The notes under the pieces: model-generated
Databases searched by the model: none
What the model was told of the DNA's origin: nothing
What the model saw: the letters and a program-made list of their open reading frames with translations, nothing else
From: Candidatus Omnitrophota bacterium
Lineage (GTDB): Bacteria; Omnitrophota; JACPQZ01
Assembly (NCBI GenBank): GCA_016190205.1
Contig: JACPQZ010000039.1
Span: forward strand, 1 to 19,598
DNA length: 19,598 nt
Direction: 5' to 3'
Program-made: the position numbers and the translations under genes
In this document: positions 1 to 7,848 of the stretch, one piece after another
Layout of the letters: each line of letters begins with the position of its first letter
How positions within the stretch are numbered: position 1 is the first letter of the stretch

Positions 1-126
1 CGGTTTTCGGTGATCGGTTATCGCAAGCATCTTAAGGTTGCGATCCCCGATGACCGATAAACGATCAGCGAACGCGCTCGCCAAACGGCGGTTGCGATCC
101 CCGATGACCGATAAACGATCACCGAA
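1..126. repeat. CG-heptad array I (intergenic, dyad)
   Basis: CG dinucleotides fall at 1, 8, 15, 22, then 41, 48, 55, 62, 69, then 95, 102, 109, 116, 123. Each run is spaced exactly 7 bases. The words begin CGAT or CGGT, for example CGATGAC and CGATAAA. The block 37-72 is repeated at 91-126 with one mismatch (36 bases, 54-base offset). The left run (6-26) is roughly the reverse complement of the starts of the other two, so the array can fold. No ORF is supported here. The array lies downstream of the tRNA on the minus strand and may continue beyond the window edge. Confidence 0.85.
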
Positions 127-128
127 TC

Positions 129-202
129 TGGGCCCTGGTGGACTCGAACCACCGACCCGCGCATTATGAGTGCGCTGCTCTAACCGGCTGAGCTAAGGGC
201 CC
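129..202 (-). tRNA. tRNA with anticodon CAT, probably tRNA-Ile2
   Basis: The minus strand folds into a complete 74-nt cloverleaf. It has a 7-bp acceptor stem (GGGCCCT with AGGGCCC), a D arm with GCTC/GAGC, an anticodon stem GCGCA/TGCGC around the loop CTCATAA, a five-base variable loop, and a T arm GGTGG/CCACC around TTCGAGT. The anticodon is CAT, so the gene is elongator Met, initiator Met or Ile2 (whose C34 is converted to lysidine by TilS). The body resembles bacterial Ile2 tRNAs, with TTAGCTCAG, GGTTAGAGCAG and ACTCATAAT, more than elongator Met, and it is not an initiator because the acceptor starts with a paired G-C. CCA is not encoded: discriminator A at 129 is followed by GA. The gene lies about 140 bases downstream of rpoD. 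Confidence 0.9.
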
Positions 203-236
203 CTTTATCTTCTCCAGGCGAGCAACGGCCGTGGTT

Positions 237-331
237 CGTGAATCGTGAAGCGTGAATCGCAAACCAGTCGTGAGTGGAGTGTGATGGGTGGTGAGACAGT
301 CACATCACTCACCACTCACCCCACTCGACAG
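237..331. repeat. CG-heptad array II with adjoining dyad
   Basis: CG dinucleotides at 237, 244, 251 and 258 are spaced 7 bases apart, with words CGTGAAT and CGTGAAG. This is followed by a hairpin-like pair of arms rich in GTGAGTG (about 266-296) and its complement CACTCAC (about 301-329). The second arm also repeats ACTC with 7- and 9-base steps. It sits directly after the rpoD stop codon on the minus strand, so the hairpin could end or stabilise the rpoD transcript, but there is no T-run. Confidence 0.75.
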
Positions 332-345
332 ACGCGCTCGCCAGA

Positions 346-2079
346 CTAGTCCGCCAAGCCCAGCTCAAGGAAACTCTTGAGGCGGCGTGAACGGGTGGGA
401 TGTCTCAACTTACGCAGCGCCTTGGCCTCTATCTGCCGCACCCGCTCGCGCGTCACATTGAAAATATTACCCACCTCTTCCAGGGTGCGAGGATATCCGT
501 CGCCGATGCCAAAACGCAGACGCAGCACCTTTTCTTCTCTCTCCGACAATGTGCCCAAGACCTCTGTCATCTGTTCCTTGAGCATGGTATGGGCCGTAGC
601 GTTCGCAGGCGAGATTGCGGTTTTGTCCTCTATAAAATCCCCGAAATGCGTATCCCCCTCATCGCCGATCGGGGTCTGCAGGGAAATAGGCTCCTGGGCG
701 ATCTTCAAGATCCCCCGCACCTTTTCAACGGGCATTCTCATCTCGCGCGCAATCTCTTCAGGGGTAGGTTCCTTGCCGTTCTCCTGCACGAGATGCCTGG
801 ACACGCGGAAGAGCTTGTTGATCGTCTCAATCATGTGGACAGGTATGCGGATGGTCCTCGCCTGATCTGCAATGGACCGCGTAATAGCCTGCCGGATCCA
901 CCAGGTGGCATAGGTGCTGAATTTATAGCCGCGTTTGTATTCAAACTTATCGACCGCCTTCATGAGACCGATATTGCCTTCTTGTATGAGATCCAGGAAG
1001 GAGAGGCCCCTGTTTGTGTACTTCTTGGCGATGCTGACCACCAAACGCAGATTGGCGGCGACCAGTTCCTTTTTTACCTTATTGAGATCTTTCTCGCGCC
1101 TCTGGATCGTCTTCAGGCGCTCCCGGATCGCGGCCGGACTTTCCACGAGACTCGCCTTGATCTGGCTGATCTTTTCAATGAGCTCGCCGATCTGCCCGCG
1201 CTGTCTACGGCGCCTGAGCTGCTCGATCTCCCGCTCCATACGCTCAATGACGGAAAGGGCCGAGCGGATATGGGTGACGACGCGCTCGATCGACGCGGTC
1301 GAGGGTTTCGTCCTCAATATGAGGCTGATGATGTCTTCCCTTTTTTGGGTGCGGCGCAGCCGGTTGCGCACCTGGCGCAGATTGCCGATGAGCCTCCCGT
1401 TCTTGACCCCCAGCTCCTCCTCAAAATACTCCTCCGGATTCACCTTCCTGTCCAGGACATCGGCGAGCAAAGTCAAAAACTCGGCCCGGGAGGCGCGGCA
1501 CTCCAAGACGGCAAGCTTGAATCTTTCCTCGGCCGCCTCAATCCGTTGGGCCAGTTTGAGCTCCTCCTCACGGGTCAAAAGGGGTATCTGCCCCATCTGC
1601 CGCAGGTACATGCGAACCGGGTCATCCACCCGGCTCACGCGGGCCAGGGCGTCCAGCCGGCGCTCCTCCTCCTCGGCCTCTTTCAGATCCTTGGCGGAAT
1701 CACCCACCTCCTCCCGCGCCGCCGAGCCCACCACTTCAACATCCTCATGCCCGAGCATAGACAAGATGTCGTCGATCTCATCGGGCGAGACCACAGACTG
1801 GGGCAGCATCTGATTGAACTGGTCGTACGTGAGCGACCCCTTCTGCTTGCCCAGGGAGATGATCTTCTTAATCTGATCTTTCTTGACATGCTCGGTGTCG
1901 TGCAGACTCTCGGGCAAAGGCGTGACGGCCGGTGAGGCCGCCGCCACCCGGCGGGCGGAAAGGGCGCCGCTCGTCGGCCTGCCGCTGCCGGTACGCGCGC
2001 CGAGACGCCTGCGCGCTGTTCTTTGCTTCGCCCTGTGGCGGTGTTTGCCTTTCTGCACCATGCGAGTATTTCTTCCCAT
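346..2079 (-). CDS. rpoD: RNA polymerase primary sigma factor (sigma70/RpoD)
   Basis: Primary sigma factor of 577 residues that directs RNA polymerase to housekeeping promoters. Region 1.1 is recognisable at about residues 66-117 and region 1.2 at about 148-182 ([13 protein letters not shown]). Region 2 at about 341-430 contains [16 protein letters not shown] and the -10 melting segment [13 protein letters not shown]. Region 3 follows, and region 4 near the C-terminus carries the -35 reader [18 protein letters not shown]. The ATG directly follows the dnaG stop codon (TAA then ATG), with AGGTGA about six bases upstream, which implies translational coupling. The first 48 or so residues are an unusual Arg/Lys-rich tail before region 1.1. 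If a later start were used this tail would vanish, but the coupled ATG has the best context. It is the last protein gene of the cvpA-dnaG-rpoD unit, a variant of the classical macromolecular synthesis operon. Confidence 0.97.
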   Translation of the reverse strand: MGRNTRMVQKGKHRHRAKQRTARRRLGARTGSGRPTSGALSARRVAAASPAVTPLPESLHDTEHVKKDQIKKIISLGKQKGSLTYDQFNQMLPQSVVSPDEIDDILSMLGHEDVEVVGSAAREEVGDSAKDLKEAEEEERRLDALARVSRVDDPVRMYLRQMGQIPLLTREEELKLAQRIEAAEERFKLAVLECRASRAEFLTLLADVLDRKVNPEEYFEEELGVKNGRLIGNLRQVRNRLRRTQKREDIISLILRTKPSTASIERVVTHIRSALSVIERMEREIEQLRRRRQRGQIGELIEKISQIKASLVESPAAIRERLKTIQRREKDLNKVKKELVAANLRLVVSIAKKYTNRGLSFLDLIQEGNIGLMKAVDKFEYKRGYKFSTYATWWIRQAITRSIADQARTIRIPVHMIETINKLFRVSRHLVQENGKEPTPEEIAREMRMPVEKVRGILKIAQEPISLQTPIGDEGDTHFGDFIEDKTAISPANATAHTMLKEQMTEVLGTLSEREEKVLRLRFGIGDGYPRTLEEVGNIFNVTRERVRQIEAKALRKLRHPTRSRRLKSFLELGLAD

Positions 2080-3828
2080 TTATATCACCTGAACGTCTTT
2101 TAAACTTGTCAAAAGCTTGTTCACACGGCCCTCATCCCGGTGCCGCTCTGCCAGCCGGATCTCTTCTATAAGATCCCGCCGGCGCTGATGAGCTTCATTC
2201 CTCTGAACGCGGCGGATGCAGTCTTGAATCATCTGCGGACGGTTCGTATAATGCTCTGATTCCGCCGAAAGCGAAGTGAGGAGCGCCGCAAGCGCAGGAC
2301 TCTCAACATCCTCCAAGAGGGCTGCCGGGCGTGCCAGACGCTGCGGATCCTCCTGCTTGAACAGATGCGAGGCCAGGGCGCGGTAATCCGGGTTATGAAA
2401 ATCCTCCGGCCGAAGTTTTTCCCTTACGGTAGCTACAGCCTCCTCATCCCCCAGCATGAGCCCCAGGAGCAGTCTTTCCTCAATAAAGCGCCGCCCCTCT
2501 CCCCGATGAACCGGAGCCTCCCCGGCAGGCGTCCTTCCCTTCCGCCTCGCCTTATTGAGCTCAACCACAATCGCCTCTTCGGGCAGCGAGAGGGCGCTGG
2601 ACAGGCGGCGGATGTAATTTGCGCGTATGACGGCGTTCGAGATGCCTGCCAGGGTGCCGAGGAGCGCGCTCACCACCTTCCACTGCGACCTCGCATCGCG
2701 CGTGCCGTATCGAGCGCTCATCAGTCTTAACCTGAACTCAAAGAGATCCTCCGCCTTTCGAGCGAGCTCGATAAATTTTTCCGGTCCTTCTTCCCGCACC
2801 AGTTCATCCGGGTCTTTCACATGACCGAGGCTCAAAACTTTCAGCCCGAGGTCATCGCCCATCAAGACCTCGGCTCCCCGGAGCGTCGCCTCCTCGCCCG
2901 CCCGGTCGGCATCGAACACCAGCACACAGTCATCGGCAAAGCGCCTGATGAGCCGGGCATGCTCCGGAGTGAGGGCCGTCCCCAATGTCGCGACGCAGTT
3001 CTGGATGCCGTGCTGATAGAGCGTTAAGGCATCCAGATAACCCTCTACACAGATAAGCGTCCGGTCCTTGCGCGCCGCCTCCCGCGCCAGGTGGAGGCCG
3101 TACAAATTTGCCCCCTTGGAATAAAGTTCGGTATCCGGGGAATTGATGTATTTGGGCAGCGACTGGTCTAAAACCCGCGCCCCGAAACCCACCACCCGCC
3201 CCCGCACATCGGCGATCGGAAACATAAGCCGCCCGTGGAAACGGTCGCAGAGCGCCCCATCCGGCTGGCGGACAGCTAAACCCACCCGGATAAAAAGCTC
3301 GGGCGAGAGGCCCTGTTCCTTTACCCAGCGCACCAAATGGGTGCGCGCGGCAGGAGCCCAACCCAACCGAAAGAGATCGCGCGTCTTATCGTCTATTCCC
3401 CGTCCGATGAGGTAGTTCCTCGCGGCTTCTCCCTCGGCGGCATCTTTCAAACGCTCCTGATAGAAGCGCACCGCTCGATCCAGCGCCTCATACAAAGACG
3501 CACGAACTGCGTCGGAACCGGATAGGCGTTCCGGGCCGGGGACTTCAATCCCCGCCTTTTCGGCCAGCATCCTGACCGCCTCCGGGAAGCTTAAGTTCTC
3601 ATACCGGGCCACAAACCCAAACACGTTACCTCCCACCCCGCAGCCGAAGCAGTGCCAAATCTGCTTTTCCTGGCTCACCATGAATGAAGGGGTCTTCTCC
3701 GTATGAAAGGGACAGCGCGCCCTGAAATTGCGGCCTGCGCGCCGAAGCGGAATGCGCTCTCCGATCACCTCCACGATGTCCACGCGGCCTAAGATCTCGT
3801 CGATGGTGCGATCCGGAATGAGTCCCAT
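2080..3828 (-). CDS. dnaG: DNA primase
   Basis: DnaG primase, 582 residues, makes RNA primers for the replication fork and is recruited by the DnaB helicase. The N-terminal zinc-binding domain shows Cys39, His42, Cys60 and Cys63 (RCPFHTEKTPSF, then WHCFGCGVGGN). The catalytic core continues to about residue 340 and includes the TOPRIM motifs: Glu262 in ICVEGYLDAL, and Asp306 and Asp308 in VLVFDADRAG. The remaining 230 or so residues match the helical helicase-interaction domain in length and charge. The ATG follows the cvpA stop directly (TAG then ATG) with GGAG just upstream. The stop abuts the rpoD ATG, so cvpA, dnaG and rpoD are joined without spacers and are very likely co-transcribed and coupled. 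Confidence 0.98.
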   Translation of the reverse strand: MGLIPDRTIDEILGRVDIVEVIGERIPLRRAGRNFRARCPFHTEKTPSFMVSQEKQIWHCFGCGVGGNVFGFVARYENLSFPEAVRMLAEKAGIEVPGPERLSGSDAVRASLYEALDRAVRFYQERLKDAAEGEAARNYLIGRGIDDKTRDLFRLGWAPAARTHLVRWVKEQGLSPELFIRVGLAVRQPDGALCDRFHGRLMFPIADVRGRVVGFGARVLDQSLPKYINSPDTELYSKGANLYGLHLAREAARKDRTLICVEGYLDALTLYQHGIQNCVATLGTALTPEHARLIRRFADDCVLVFDADRAGEEATLRGAEVLMGDDLGLKVLSLGHVKDPDELVREEGPEKFIELARKAEDLFEFRLRLMSARYGTRDARSQWKVVSALLGTLAGISNAVIRANYIRRLSSALSLPEEAIVVELNKARRKGRTPAGEAPVHRGEGRRFIEERLLLGLMLGDEEAVATVREKLRPEDFHNPDYRALASHLFKQEDPQRLARPAALLEDVESPALAALLTSLSAESEHYTNRPQMIQDCIRRVQRNEAHQRRRDLIEEIRLAERHRDEGRVNKLLTSLKDVQVI

Positions 3829-4383
3829 CTAAAGCTCCGTAACCATCTCCCAGGACTTGTGACTGGGCTCCCCGCCGCCCACCACAAAGCCCCTCAAGCC
3901 GGTGTATAAAACCGGGGTAATCTTCATAAAGCGGGGACCCAAAACCGAACGCTTCTTGACGGAGTCATTTAAATACTGCTGGGCGGACATGACCAGGGTG
4001 ACCAGGACCAAACTGACCAAAAAGCTGGCCTGGACCACCCCCAGGACCGTACCCACGACCCGGCCCACCCACCCCTCGGGCCCAAACTTAAGCATGCGCG
4101 TCAAACCGCCGATCAGGATGTTGACCACGAAGCCCAGGACAACACCCAGCAAGATAAAGCACGCCCATTCCAGGAAGGGAGACCTGATGTGGAATCGTTC
4201 TTGTGCCCACAGCGCGAGGGGGTAGGACTTGGAAAACGCGATAAGCGAAACCGTGATGATGCCGACAAAACGCACAATTCCCCACCCCGATCCCCTGGTA
4301 AAACCCAAGTAAATGCCCCGAATGAGGAAGACGAGGATGAGGATGTCAATCCAATTGAGCTGTCTTAAGTAGGGGATTTCCAT
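3829..4383 (-). CDS. cvpA: CvpA family membrane protein
   Basis: Small inner-membrane protein of 184 residues matching the CvpA family, named for a requirement in colicin V production in E. coli. Its general role is still poorly defined. The opening NWIDILILVFLIRGIYLGFTRG is the family signature, and four hydrophobic segments can be seen at about residues 11-28, 35-52, 70-92 and 105-130, the last two with small-residue patterns (GVVLGFVVNILIGG; VGRVVGTVLGVVQASF). The C-terminal 50 residues are soluble. The ATG is preceded by AAGGG with almost no spacer, so the ribosome site is weak or the very short leader is used directly. The gene has its own promoter (4405-4433) and leads the cvpA-dnaG-rpoD unit. 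Confidence 0.85.
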   Translation of the reverse strand: MEIPYLRQLNWIDILILVFLIRGIYLGFTRGSGWGIVRFVGIITVSLIAFSKSYPLALWAQERFHIRSPFLEWACFILLGVVLGFVVNILIGGLTRMLKFGPEGWVGRVVGTVLGVVQASFLVSLVLVTLVMSAQQYLNDSVKKRSVLGPRFMKITPVLYTGLRGFVVGGGEPSHKSWEMVTEL

Positions 4384-4404
4384 CCCTTCGCTGGAATTTT
4401 CAAA

Positions 4405-4433
4405 ATTATAGCACGATTGACCTATTTAGTCAA
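4405..4433 (-). promoter_or_regulatory. sigma70-type promoter for cvpA-dnaG-rpoD
   Basis: On the minus strand a -35 box TTGACT (4428-4433) and a perfect -10 box TATAAT (4405-4410) are separated by 17 bases. The expected start near 4398 leaves a leader of about 15 nt before the cvpA ATG. The -35 box overlaps the mtaB stop codon. The rpoD-containing unit can therefore be transcribed independently of mtaB and the TPR gene. Confidence 0.85.
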
Positions 4434-5739
4434 AGGACAAGAGGTTACCGAAAATATGGCCCTCTGCCGCATGCGTCACGGCAACCTGGGCTAAGCGGTT
4501 TTCTAGCGGGATACCCGAACTTACCCGCACCCGCACATAATTATCGGTAAACCCTTCCTGCCACCCCTCGCCGCCGCACGCGCCTTCCATCAATACCCTT
4601 ACGCTTTGGCCCAGCAGGGAATGGTGAAACGCGCGCTCACCCCGCGCCGCCGCCTCCTTGAGACGCTCGACGAGCCTCTTTTTTTCCGCCGGTTCCACCT
4701 TGTCGGAAAAGGAAGCGGCATCCGTTCCCCTTCTATCGCTATAGGGAAAGATATGCACCCGGCTGGGGGAAAGTTCTTCAACCAGACCAAGGGTTTCAAG
4801 AAATTCGTCCTCCCCCTCCCCGGGAAAGCCTACCATGATGTCGGTGGCTATGCCAATGTCCGGGACCTGGGAACGAAGCGAACGCGTGATGTGTTCCAAA
4901 TCCTGCCTGCGGTAGCTCCGGCGCATGCGCGTCAAAACCCGGTCGGACCCGCTCTGCCACGGCATGTGCACATGGGCGCACAGCCTCGAGCGCCGCGCAA
5001 GTCTCTGGATGAGCCTTTCGGTGATGTCCTTGGGCTCGATGGAGCTTAAACGAATGCGGTCAAGACCGGGCACCTCCTCCAAGGCATCCACCAAATCCGC
5101 CAGATCCCGTGCGGGAACAAGGTCTCTCCCGTAGTAACCCAGCTGGATGCCGACGAGTACGATCTCCCGGTGTCCGCTCCCGACCAGGGCCTCGGCCTCC
5201 GCTGTGAGTTCCTTAAAAGGACGGCTGCGGGCGTTCCCCCGCACGATGCGCACCTTGCAAAAGCTGCAGCGGTAATTACAGCCGTCCATGACCTTGAGAT
5301 ATGCCCGCGTGCGGCCAGAGAACTCCTGTATGGAGTGCGGGCTCATTTTAAGATCATGCGCCATGTCCGTGCAGGCGCTTCCTGTCGTTCCATCTTCCTC
5401 GCGCCAGCGCTCTACCAGAGAAGCCAACTGGCCCTCCTCTTTCACCCCGAGGCAGGCGCTCACCTGGGGCAGGCTCGCTACCGCCGCCCGGTCTGCTTCC
5501 ACATAGCAGCCCGTAACGACGATGCGGGCTTGAGGATTTTCCCTGGCAAGTCTTCGGATGAGATAGCGCGATTTGCTGTCGCTTGTTTCCGTTACGGTGC
5601 AGGTATTGAGTACGATGAGATCAGGGACTTCACCCGGCTGGGCTTCCTTTACTCCAAGAGACCCCAGGGCCTGGCGCATGACCTGGGTATCATATTGATT
5701 GACCTTACAGCCCAAGGTATCGAAACGGCAGGTCTGCAT
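4426..5739 (-). CDS. mtaB: tRNA t6A37 methylthiotransferase MtaB
   Basis: Radical-SAM methylthiotransferase of 437 residues. It adds a methylthio group to t6A at position 37 of tRNAs reading ANN codons, giving ms2t6A. The N-terminal domain carries the three cluster cysteines Cys11 (TLGCKVNQYDT), Cys47 (LNTCTVT) and Cys78 (VTGCYVEAD). The radical-SAM CxxxCxxC is Cys154, Cys158, Cys161 (DGCNYRCSFC). A C-terminal TRAM-like RNA-binding segment begins at about residue 378 (LGQSVRVLMEG). TLGCKVNQ and NTCTVT point to MtaB rather than MiaB or RimO. The ATG overlaps the stop codon of the upstream TPR gene by one base (TGATG) and has a G-rich ribosome site in the end of that gene, so the two are translationally coupled. 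Confidence 0.93.
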   Translation of the reverse strand: MQTCRFDTLGCKVNQYDTQVMRQALGSLGVKEAQPGEVPDLIVLNTCTVTETSDSKSRYLIRRLARENPQARIVVTGCYVEADRAAVASLPQVSACLGVKEEGQLASLVERWREEDGTTGSACTDMAHDLKMSPHSIQEFSGRTRAYLKVMDGCNYRCSFCKVRIVRGNARSRPFKELTAEAEALVGSGHREIVLVGIQLGYYGRDLVPARDLADLVDALEEVPGLDRIRLSSIEPKDITERLIQRLARRSRLCAHVHMPWQSGSDRVLTRMRRSYRRQDLEHITRSLRSQVPDIGIATDIMVGFPGEGEDEFLETLGLVEELSPSRVHIFPYSDRRGTDAASFSDKVEPAEKKRLVERLKEAAARGERAFHHSLLGQSVRVLMEGACGGEGWQEGFTDNYVRVRVSSGIPLENRLAQVAVTHAAEGHIFGNLLSFD

Positions 5740-7454
5740 CAGGATCCCCCGCCCTCCCCGCGCCTGGCCGCGAGGGCCCGCTTCAGATTCTGCTCGCCCA
5801 AAGCAAAGCCAGGATCAATCCGAACCGCCTCCCGATAATGAAATATGGCCTCCTGGTCCGCGCCCAGCTTTAGAAAAATGTTCCCCAAGTTGTTGTGCGC
5901 CTGCGCGAAGCGGGGCTCAACGGCCAAGGCCCTTTCGTAATGGAGCTTCGCTTCAGCAAGCCGGCCGCTGCGGGCGAGGAGATTGCCCCAGTTGTAATGA
6001 GCTCTGTAATCAGAAGGTTCTATCTCCAAAGCCTGTGCATAAAGCGTGACAGCCTCTTCAACACGGCCCTCGCGATCCCGGATGCTCCCCAAATTGACAT
6101 AGGCCTCCACGAAACCGGGTTCCAGTTCGATGGCCCGCGACAAATGCCGTGCGGCCTCCTCCAGCTTCTCCAGCTTAAGAAGTTCCGCCCCGAGATTAGC
6201 GTGCGCGCGCGGATTAAAAGGCTGTTTAGAAAGCGTATCGCGCCAGATGGCTTCATGACTTTGGTAGTCGCGGTTGCGAAGGAAGGTCAGCGTGCCCAAG
6301 GCAAAGGCCAAAGCACTCACCAGACTCACCGCCATGAAACCCCTCACACCCTGCGGTCCAACGCTGCGAATCAACTTCCATCCTCCCCCCACCGCAAGGG
6401 CTACCACCACGGCAAGGGGCAAGTACATGCGGTGCTCAAAGACAGGGTCTGCGAGTGGGATGAAGCTTGAGGTGGGCATCAAGATGAGAAAAAACCAGGC
6501 TCCCAAAAAACCCAGCGCAGGTCGGTAACAAAGGGCCCACACGGTGCCCGCCACCAGGCACGAAACGAAAATAATTGTCGGCAGATAAAACCCAAGCGAC
6601 TTAGCCACCGGCCAATGGTAGCTTAGAATAAGAGGCGACGGCCAAAAGGCCAGCCACAGGTAGTGGAAAATCACATGGGTTTGAACCTTTGCATACGCAA
6701 GGGGCTCCAAGCCCTTCCACCCGGGGCCCGCACTCAAGCCATATTCCTGACCTGATGTAGCAAGGATCCATCCCAAAATAACCCAGGTTAAAGCCAGCCC
6801 TGCGTAAAACCACTTCCTCTCCCGCCAGAGCATTTTCCAGGAACTGGACAAAAAGACGCGGTCGTAAATGAGAGCGATTAATGGGGCGCTTGCCATCACA
6901 GGTTTTGACATCATCCCCAACGCGCAGCTTACTACGGCCGCGGAAAACCAGGCACCGGGCCTTGTGCCCCCAGCTCCCCTCACAAGGGAGTAAAGGGTCA
7001 ATAAATAGAAGAGCCCCATCAGGGCCTCGGAGCGCTGGATGATGTAAGTGACGCTCTCCGTCTGAAGCGGGTGCAGCATCCACAAAAGCGCCACCGCAAA
7101 ACCAAAGCCGGTTGACGGTAATACGGGCAGTGATCCGACACGGAGTGCCTGGAGTGTCCGTCGCACAAGTCCAAACAAGACGAGCGCGCCCAGGATGTGA
7201 ATGACCAGATTGACCAGGTGATAACCGAATGGATTGAGGCCCCCGGACGCATAATTTAAGGCAAAGGAAATATCGACAAGTGGCCGCGTAGATCCTTTAA
7301 CGTGCGCCCAAAATGGGGTGAGTGTACGGATGTTCGGGCTTTCGACGATGTGCTGGATGTCATCCAGCACAAAGGCTCCCGAGAAGCTGTTGAGGTAAGC
7401 AAGAAAACCCAGCAGAATCAATGCTGCCGAAGCGATCACTGATAAACGCTCCAC
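5739..7454 (-). CDS. TMTC-like membrane protein with C-terminal TPR repeats
   Basis: 571-residue polytopic membrane protein. Residues 1 to about 400 hold around ten hydrophobic segments. The first extracytoplasmic loop carries an Asp-Asp pair (Asp31-Asp32 in FVLDDIQHI), where GT-C glycosyltransferases keep their catalytic acid. NPFGYHLVNLVIHIL, HPLQTESVTYIIQRSE and FEHRMYLPL are hallmarks of the TMTC-like family. Residues 420-560 contain four tetratricopeptide repeats (AHANLGAELLKLEKLEEAARHL is typical), ending in a basic tail. Known eukaryotic TMTC proteins are O-mannosyltransferases; the bacterial relatives are mostly uncharacterised, so protein glycosylation is inferred only. The start is GTG, preceded by GGGAG at a suitable distance. 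It overlaps mtaB by one base. Copy A of the tRNA-Arg tail repeat lies just upstream of the start. Confidence 0.85.
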   Translation of the reverse strand: MERLSVIASAALILLGFLAYLNSFSGAFVLDDIQHIVESPNIRTLTPFWAHVKGSTRPLVDISFALNYASGGLNPFGYHLVNLVIHILGALVLFGLVRRTLQALRVGSLPVLPSTGFGFAVALLWMLHPLQTESVTYIIQRSEALMGLFYLLTLYSLVRGAGGTRPGAWFSAAVVSCALGMMSKPVMASAPLIALIYDRVFLSSSWKMLWRERKWFYAGLALTWVILGWILATSGQEYGLSAGPGWKGLEPLAYAKVQTHVIFHYLWLAFWPSPLILSYHWPVAKSLGFYLPTIIFVSCLVAGTVWALCYRPALGFLGAWFFLILMPTSSFIPLADPVFEHRMYLPLAVVVALAVGGGWKLIRSVGPQGVRGFMAVSLVSALAFALGTLTFLRNRDYQSHEAIWRDTLSKQPFNPRAHANLGAELLKLEKLEEAARHLSRAIELEPGFVEAYVNLGSIRDREGRVEEAVTLYAQALEIEPSDYRAHYNWGNLLARSGRLAEAKLHYERALAVEPRFAQAHNNLGNIFLKLGADQEAIFHYREAVRIDPGFALGEQNLKRALAARRGEGGGS

Positions 7455-7474
7455 GATCTCCCGCTCCCCAAACC

Positions 7475-7513
7475 GGTGACTTTTTCGCTAAAAAGTGCCC
7501 CAAGCAGGACTCG
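7475..7513. repeat. tRNA-Arg tail repeat, copy A
   Basis: This 39-base unit matches copy B (7630-7668) with a single mismatch. Its right part, 7496-7513, is identical over 18 bases to the 3' end of the tRNA-Arg gene (discriminator, acceptor strand and T arm; GCCCCAAGCAGGACTCG plus one base). The left part carries a small AT hairpin, ACTTTTT then CGCT then AAAAAGT. The unit is framed by a 9-base inverted repeat, CCCAAACCG (7467-7475) and CGGTTTGGG (7515-7523). Confidence 0.85.
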
Positions 7514-7548
7514 GCGGTTTGGGCTCGCGACTTCGTCGATTACCCCTT

Positions 7549-7626
7549 CGGTTATCGGTGTTCGGTGATCGGTTATCGCAACCGTCTTTAGTTTGCGATC
7601 ACCGATAACCGATACCCGGTCCCCGA
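7549..7626. repeat. CG-heptad array III (perfect 5+5 dyad)
   Basis: CG dinucleotides fall at 7549, 7556, 7563, 7570, 7577 on the left arm and 7596, 7603, 7610, 7617, 7624 on the right arm, all exactly 7 apart. Words on the left are CGGTTAT, CGGTGTT and CGGTGAT; on the right CGATCAC and CGATAAC. The block 7591-7610 is the reverse complement of the left arm except for a 14-base (two-heptad) surplus on the left. Bases 7561-7581 are identical to 6-26 of array I (21 bases). No coding potential is supported. Confidence 0.88.
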
Positions 7627-7629
7627 ACA

Positions 7630-7668
7630 GGTGACTTTTTCGTTAAAAAGTGCCCCAAGCAGGACTCG
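7630..7668. repeat. tRNA-Arg tail repeat, copy B
   Basis: Second copy of the 39-base unit, with CGTT in place of CGCT in the hairpin loop. Positions 7651-7668 repeat the 3' end of tRNA-Arg exactly over 18 bases, in the same orientation as the gene. Unlike copy A it lacks the flanking inverted repeat. It lies 181 bases beyond the tRNA 3' end. Confidence 0.85.
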
Positions 7669-7848
7669 CCGCCCTTCGCTCGCCGATGTGGAACCGAAGG
7701 TCATGAGCCTCGAATGAAATCGGCTCGCTTCGGGTCGGGCACCCGCGCCGGCCAAGGAAGGCGGTGCTCCCATTAGGTCGCGCCGCATTATGTTGGGGGG
7801 CCGGCGCTCCCTTCGAGTCCTGCTTGTTGGCGAGCGCGAAAGCAAATA
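7669..7848. other. spacer between tRNA-Arg and tail repeat B
   Basis: No convincing gene is present; the open frames here are by-products of tRNA-derived and GC-rich sequence. It holds an inverted 15-base copy of the tRNA-Arg T-arm region (7812-7826), a 9-base inverted repeat GCGCCGGCC (7745-7753) with GGCCGGCGC (7799-7807), and two copies of the octamer CGCTCGCC (7677-7684 direct; 7829-7836 inverted). It may be the remnant of something once inserted at the tRNA 3' end, bounded by the duplicated tail, but no integrase or transposase sequence is visible. Confidence 0.5.
7812..7826. repeat. inverted fragment of tRNA-Arg 3' end
   Basis: The 15 bases TTCGAGTCCTGCTTG are the exact reverse complement of 7854-7868 within the tRNA-Arg gene. 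They sit 23 bases downstream of the tRNA's 3' end and could pair with the T arm and acceptor strand of the unprocessed transcript. Confidence 0.85.

Noticed and set aside
37-126. CRISPR-like pair of direct repeats
   Set aside because: Only two copies, a spacer of 18 bases that is itself array-like, no cas genes, and a 7-base internal period that CRISPR repeats do not have.
400-1935. Long plus-strand open frame of 511 residues opposite rpoD
   Set aside because: It lies fully antisense to a well-conserved rpoD, shows no family resemblance, and is explained by GC-rich codon use of the real gene.
7669-7848. Remnant of a homing-endonuclease gene after the tRNA
   Set aside because: tRNA-adjacent GIY-YIG genes occur in some bacteria, but no motif of such a protein is visible in any frame here.
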